Positions 6,358 to 7,297 of a stretch of DNA of 7,297 nucleotides are shown here, piece after piece; within the stretch, counting starts at the first letter, position 1, and each line of letters opens with the position of its first letter. Position numbers and translations under genes: made by a program. The stretch is from NCBI GenBank assembly GCA_013389125.1, contig JACADX010000147.1:1-7297 (forward strand), written 5' to 3'. The notes under the pieces were generated by a model, which did no database searches, was not told the origin of the DNA, and worked only from the letters and a program-made list of their open reading frames with translations. This DNA comes from Parvularculaceae bacterium. GTDB lineage: Bacteria > Pseudomonadota > Alphaproteobacteria > Caulobacterales > Parvularculaceae.

Positions 6358-7114
6358 ATTGCGGCTTTCGCTTCTGCATCAGCGCGGCGACGCCTTCGCG
6401 GCAATCCTCGGAGGCGATCGCCGCATTCTGCAACATCGCTTCAAGCGCCATCGCGTTCTTGAGCCCCGCTTGCGCGGCGGCGCGGAAGCTGCGCTTGGTG
6501 AGGTTCATCGCGATCGGCGCGCGCTCGGCGATCGATTGCGCCCAGGCGACGGCATTCGTCACGACCGCGTCTTTCGATACAACCCGGTTTACGAGCCCGA
6601 ACTCGAGACAGCGCGCCGCGGAAATCTTTTCGGCCTCGATTGCAAGCTGATAGGCGCGCGCATAGCCGACCTCCTGCGTCAACAGCCAGGAAAGCCCGCC
6701 GTCCGGGATAAGGCCGATATTCGAAAAGGCGCTCATCAGATAGGCGTCCTCCGCCATGACGCGAAGATCGCAGGTCAAAGCGAGCGTCATGCCGATGCCG
6801 GCGGCCGGCCCGTTGATCGCGGAAATGACCGGCTTGTCGCAGCCTTGAATGATCGACAAGAACGCGCCGTATTCGGCGTTGAGGACGTCTTCGACCGTGC
6901 GCGTTCCCGTAACGTCCGTGACGTCGGCGCCGGCCGAAAATCCCCGCCCCTCGCCGGTGATGATGAAGGCCCGGACAGCCTTGTCGCTCGATGCGCGCGC
7001 GACCGCATCGAGAAGGTCCTTTCGCATCGCCGCATCAAAGGCGTTCAGCGACTGCGGCCGATTGAGCGTAATGAGAGCGACGGCGTCGCTTCTCATCTCG
7101 TATTTGACGGTCAT
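6344..7114 (-). CDS. Enoyl-CoA hydratase/isomerase (crotonase) superfamily protein
   Basis: The 256-residue protein has the crotonase fold pattern: an N-terminal strand pair with LNRPQSLNAFDAAM (17-30), the first oxyanion-hole segment GRGFSAGADVTD (56-67) and the second one, NGPAAGIGMTLALTCDLRV (101-119). These bind the acyl-CoA thioester and polarise its carbonyl. By hand alignment to rat mitochondrial enoyl-CoA hydratase, both catalytic glutamates appear replaced (Thr110 for Glu144, Phe130 for Glu164). An Asp is present in GLIPDGG (Asp138), where PaaG-like isomerases and 4-chlorobenzoyl-CoA dehalogenase carry their acidic residue. An isomerase-type reaction is therefore at least as likely as hydration; the substrate is unknown. 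The ATG at 7112-7114 has AAGGA seven bases upstream, and the longer reading to 7258 adds a non-homologous tail. Its 3' end overlaps gspO by 14 bases, convergently. Confidence 0.9.
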   Translation of the reverse strand: MTVKYEMRSDAVALITLNRPQSLNAFDAAMRKDLLDAVARASSDKAVRAFIITGEGRGFSAGADVTDVTGTRTVEDVLNAEYGAFLSIIQGCDKPVISAINGPAAGIGMTLALTCDLRVMAEDAYLMSAFSNIGLIPDGGLSWLLTQEVGYARAYQLAIEAEKISAARCLEFGLVNRVVSKDAVVTNAVAWAQSIAERAPIAMNLTKRSFRAAAQAGLKNAMALEAMLQNAAIASEDCREGVAALMQKRKPQFKGR

Positions 7115-7121
7115 GCGGCGG

Positions 7122-7126
7122 TCCTT
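7122..7126 (-). promoter_or_regulatory. Ribosome binding site of the crotonase gene
   Basis: On the minus strand this is AAGGA, seven bases before the ATG at 7112-7114. It supports that start over the upstream in-frame codon near 7258, which would add about 48 residues not seen in crotonases. Confidence 0.7.
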
Positions 7127-7141
7127 TTTCAGCCCGCCCTG

Positions 7142-7170
7142 ATTGTGAGCGCGCGCGCCGCGCCGGCCAA
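7142..7170 (-). promoter_or_regulatory. Candidate promoter of the crotonase gene
   Basis: On the minus strand TTGGCC (7165-7170) and CACAAT (7142-7147) are 17 bases apart, each matching the sigma-70 type consensus at four of six positions. Initiation would fall near 7135, about 20 bases before the start codon and just ahead of the ribosome binding site. The spacing is good but the matches are modest, so this is a candidate only. Confidence 0.35.
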
Positions 7171-7192
7171 GCCCCGCATGCAGTCGCGGCGG

Positions 7193-7220
7193 CTGACATT
7201 TCCGAGAGGCCGCGCTATCT
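7193..7220 (+). promoter_or_regulatory. Candidate promoter of the aldehyde dehydrogenase-like gene
   Basis: CTGAC (7193-7197), a 17-base spacer and CTATCT (7215-7220) resemble the alphaproteobacterial housekeeping consensus TTGAC-N17-CTATAT with one mismatch in each element. Initiation near 7227 would give a leader of about 24 bases containing AAGGGA (7235-7240), ten bases before the ATG at 7251. Confidence 0.4.
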
Positions 7221-7250
7221 GACCCGCGACAGCGAAGGGAATCCGCGCTC

Positions 7251-7297
7251 ATGACCAAAAGCCGATTTTTCCGGGAAGACTGCTACATCGACGGCCA
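7251..7297 (+). CDS. Start of a probable GabD-like aldehyde dehydrogenase (cut by window edge)
   Basis: Only 15 complete codons are visible, reading MTKSRFFREDCYIDG. The pattern of a short polar start, then F-R-x-x-C-Y-I-D-G, resembles the opening of NAD(P)-dependent succinate-semialdehyde dehydrogenases of the GabD type, where CYI(D/N)G(Q/E)W begins the first beta strands. No catalytic residues are within reach, so the assignment rests on this short stretch and on the well-placed AAGGGA and promoter-like sequence upstream. A different aldehyde dehydrogenase subfamily, or another protein altogether, is possible. Confidence 0.5.
   Translation, partial: MTKSRFFREDCYIDG

Noticed and set aside
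7148..7167. Alternating GC run as a possible special DNA structure
   Set aside because: Short alternating G/C runs recur in this G/C-rich window, including within gspE near 2246-2283, so it does not stand out from background composition.
6275..7222. A 315-codon plus-strand open frame opposite the crotonase gene
   Set aside because: It overlaps the end of gspO, covers the whole crotonase gene and its upstream region, and has the Arg-rich look of a shadow; the opposite strand encodes a clear crotonase.
7115..7258. N-terminal extension of the crotonase to 7258
   Set aside because: The extra residues have no family counterpart and cover the divergent promoter region and the neighbouring start codon; a good ribosome binding site precedes the ATG at 7114.

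Overview
The window carries the start of a type II secretion system (T2SS) locus from a GC-rich bacterium, probably an alphaproteobacterium. That placement is an inference from the high G/C third positions, the style of the GspC/D/E proteins and an alphaproteobacterial-type promoter candidate; the sequence alone does not fix genus or family.

Layout. Positions 1-5316 hold four tightly packed genes on the minus strand, transcribed right to left in the canonical order gspC - gspD - gspE - gspF. They encode the inner-membrane clamp protein, the outer-membrane secretin, the cytoplasmic assembly ATPase and the inner-membrane platform protein. gspF runs off the left edge. Junctions are a 10-base gap (C/D), a 4-base ATGA overlap (D/E) and a 14-base overlap (E/F), which points to one translationally coupled operon. 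A divergent intergenic region (5317-5568) separates gspC from a plus-strand prepilin peptidase gene (gspO/pilD type, 5569-6357), whose product processes the pseudopilins presumably encoded beyond gspF. The peptidase gene converges on, and overlaps by 14 bases, a minus-strand crotonase-superfamily gene (6344-7114). A short divergent intergenic region (7115-7250) with promoter-like sequences on both strands then leads to the first 15 codons of a plus-strand gene resembling the start of a GabD-type aldehyde dehydrogenase.

How the genes work together. GspC links the secretin GspD to the inner-membrane platform. GspE hydrolyses ATP and, with GspF, drives pseudopilus assembly; GspO cleaves and probably N-methylates the pseudopilin precursors. 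The crotonase and the dehydrogenase start look like ordinary acyl-CoA/aldehyde metabolism and have no evident link to secretion.

I found no undescribed system. The T2SS proteins carry their expected motifs. The points worth a second look are small: a 21-base-period duplication at the gspC/gspD junction, a forced TTG start for gspC, a lone cysteine pair in the GspD N0 domain, a GC-rich leader without a clear ribosome binding site before gspO, and a crotonase that seems to lack both classical hydratase glutamates. No RNA genes, CRISPR arrays, mobile elements or convincing intrinsic terminators were seen.
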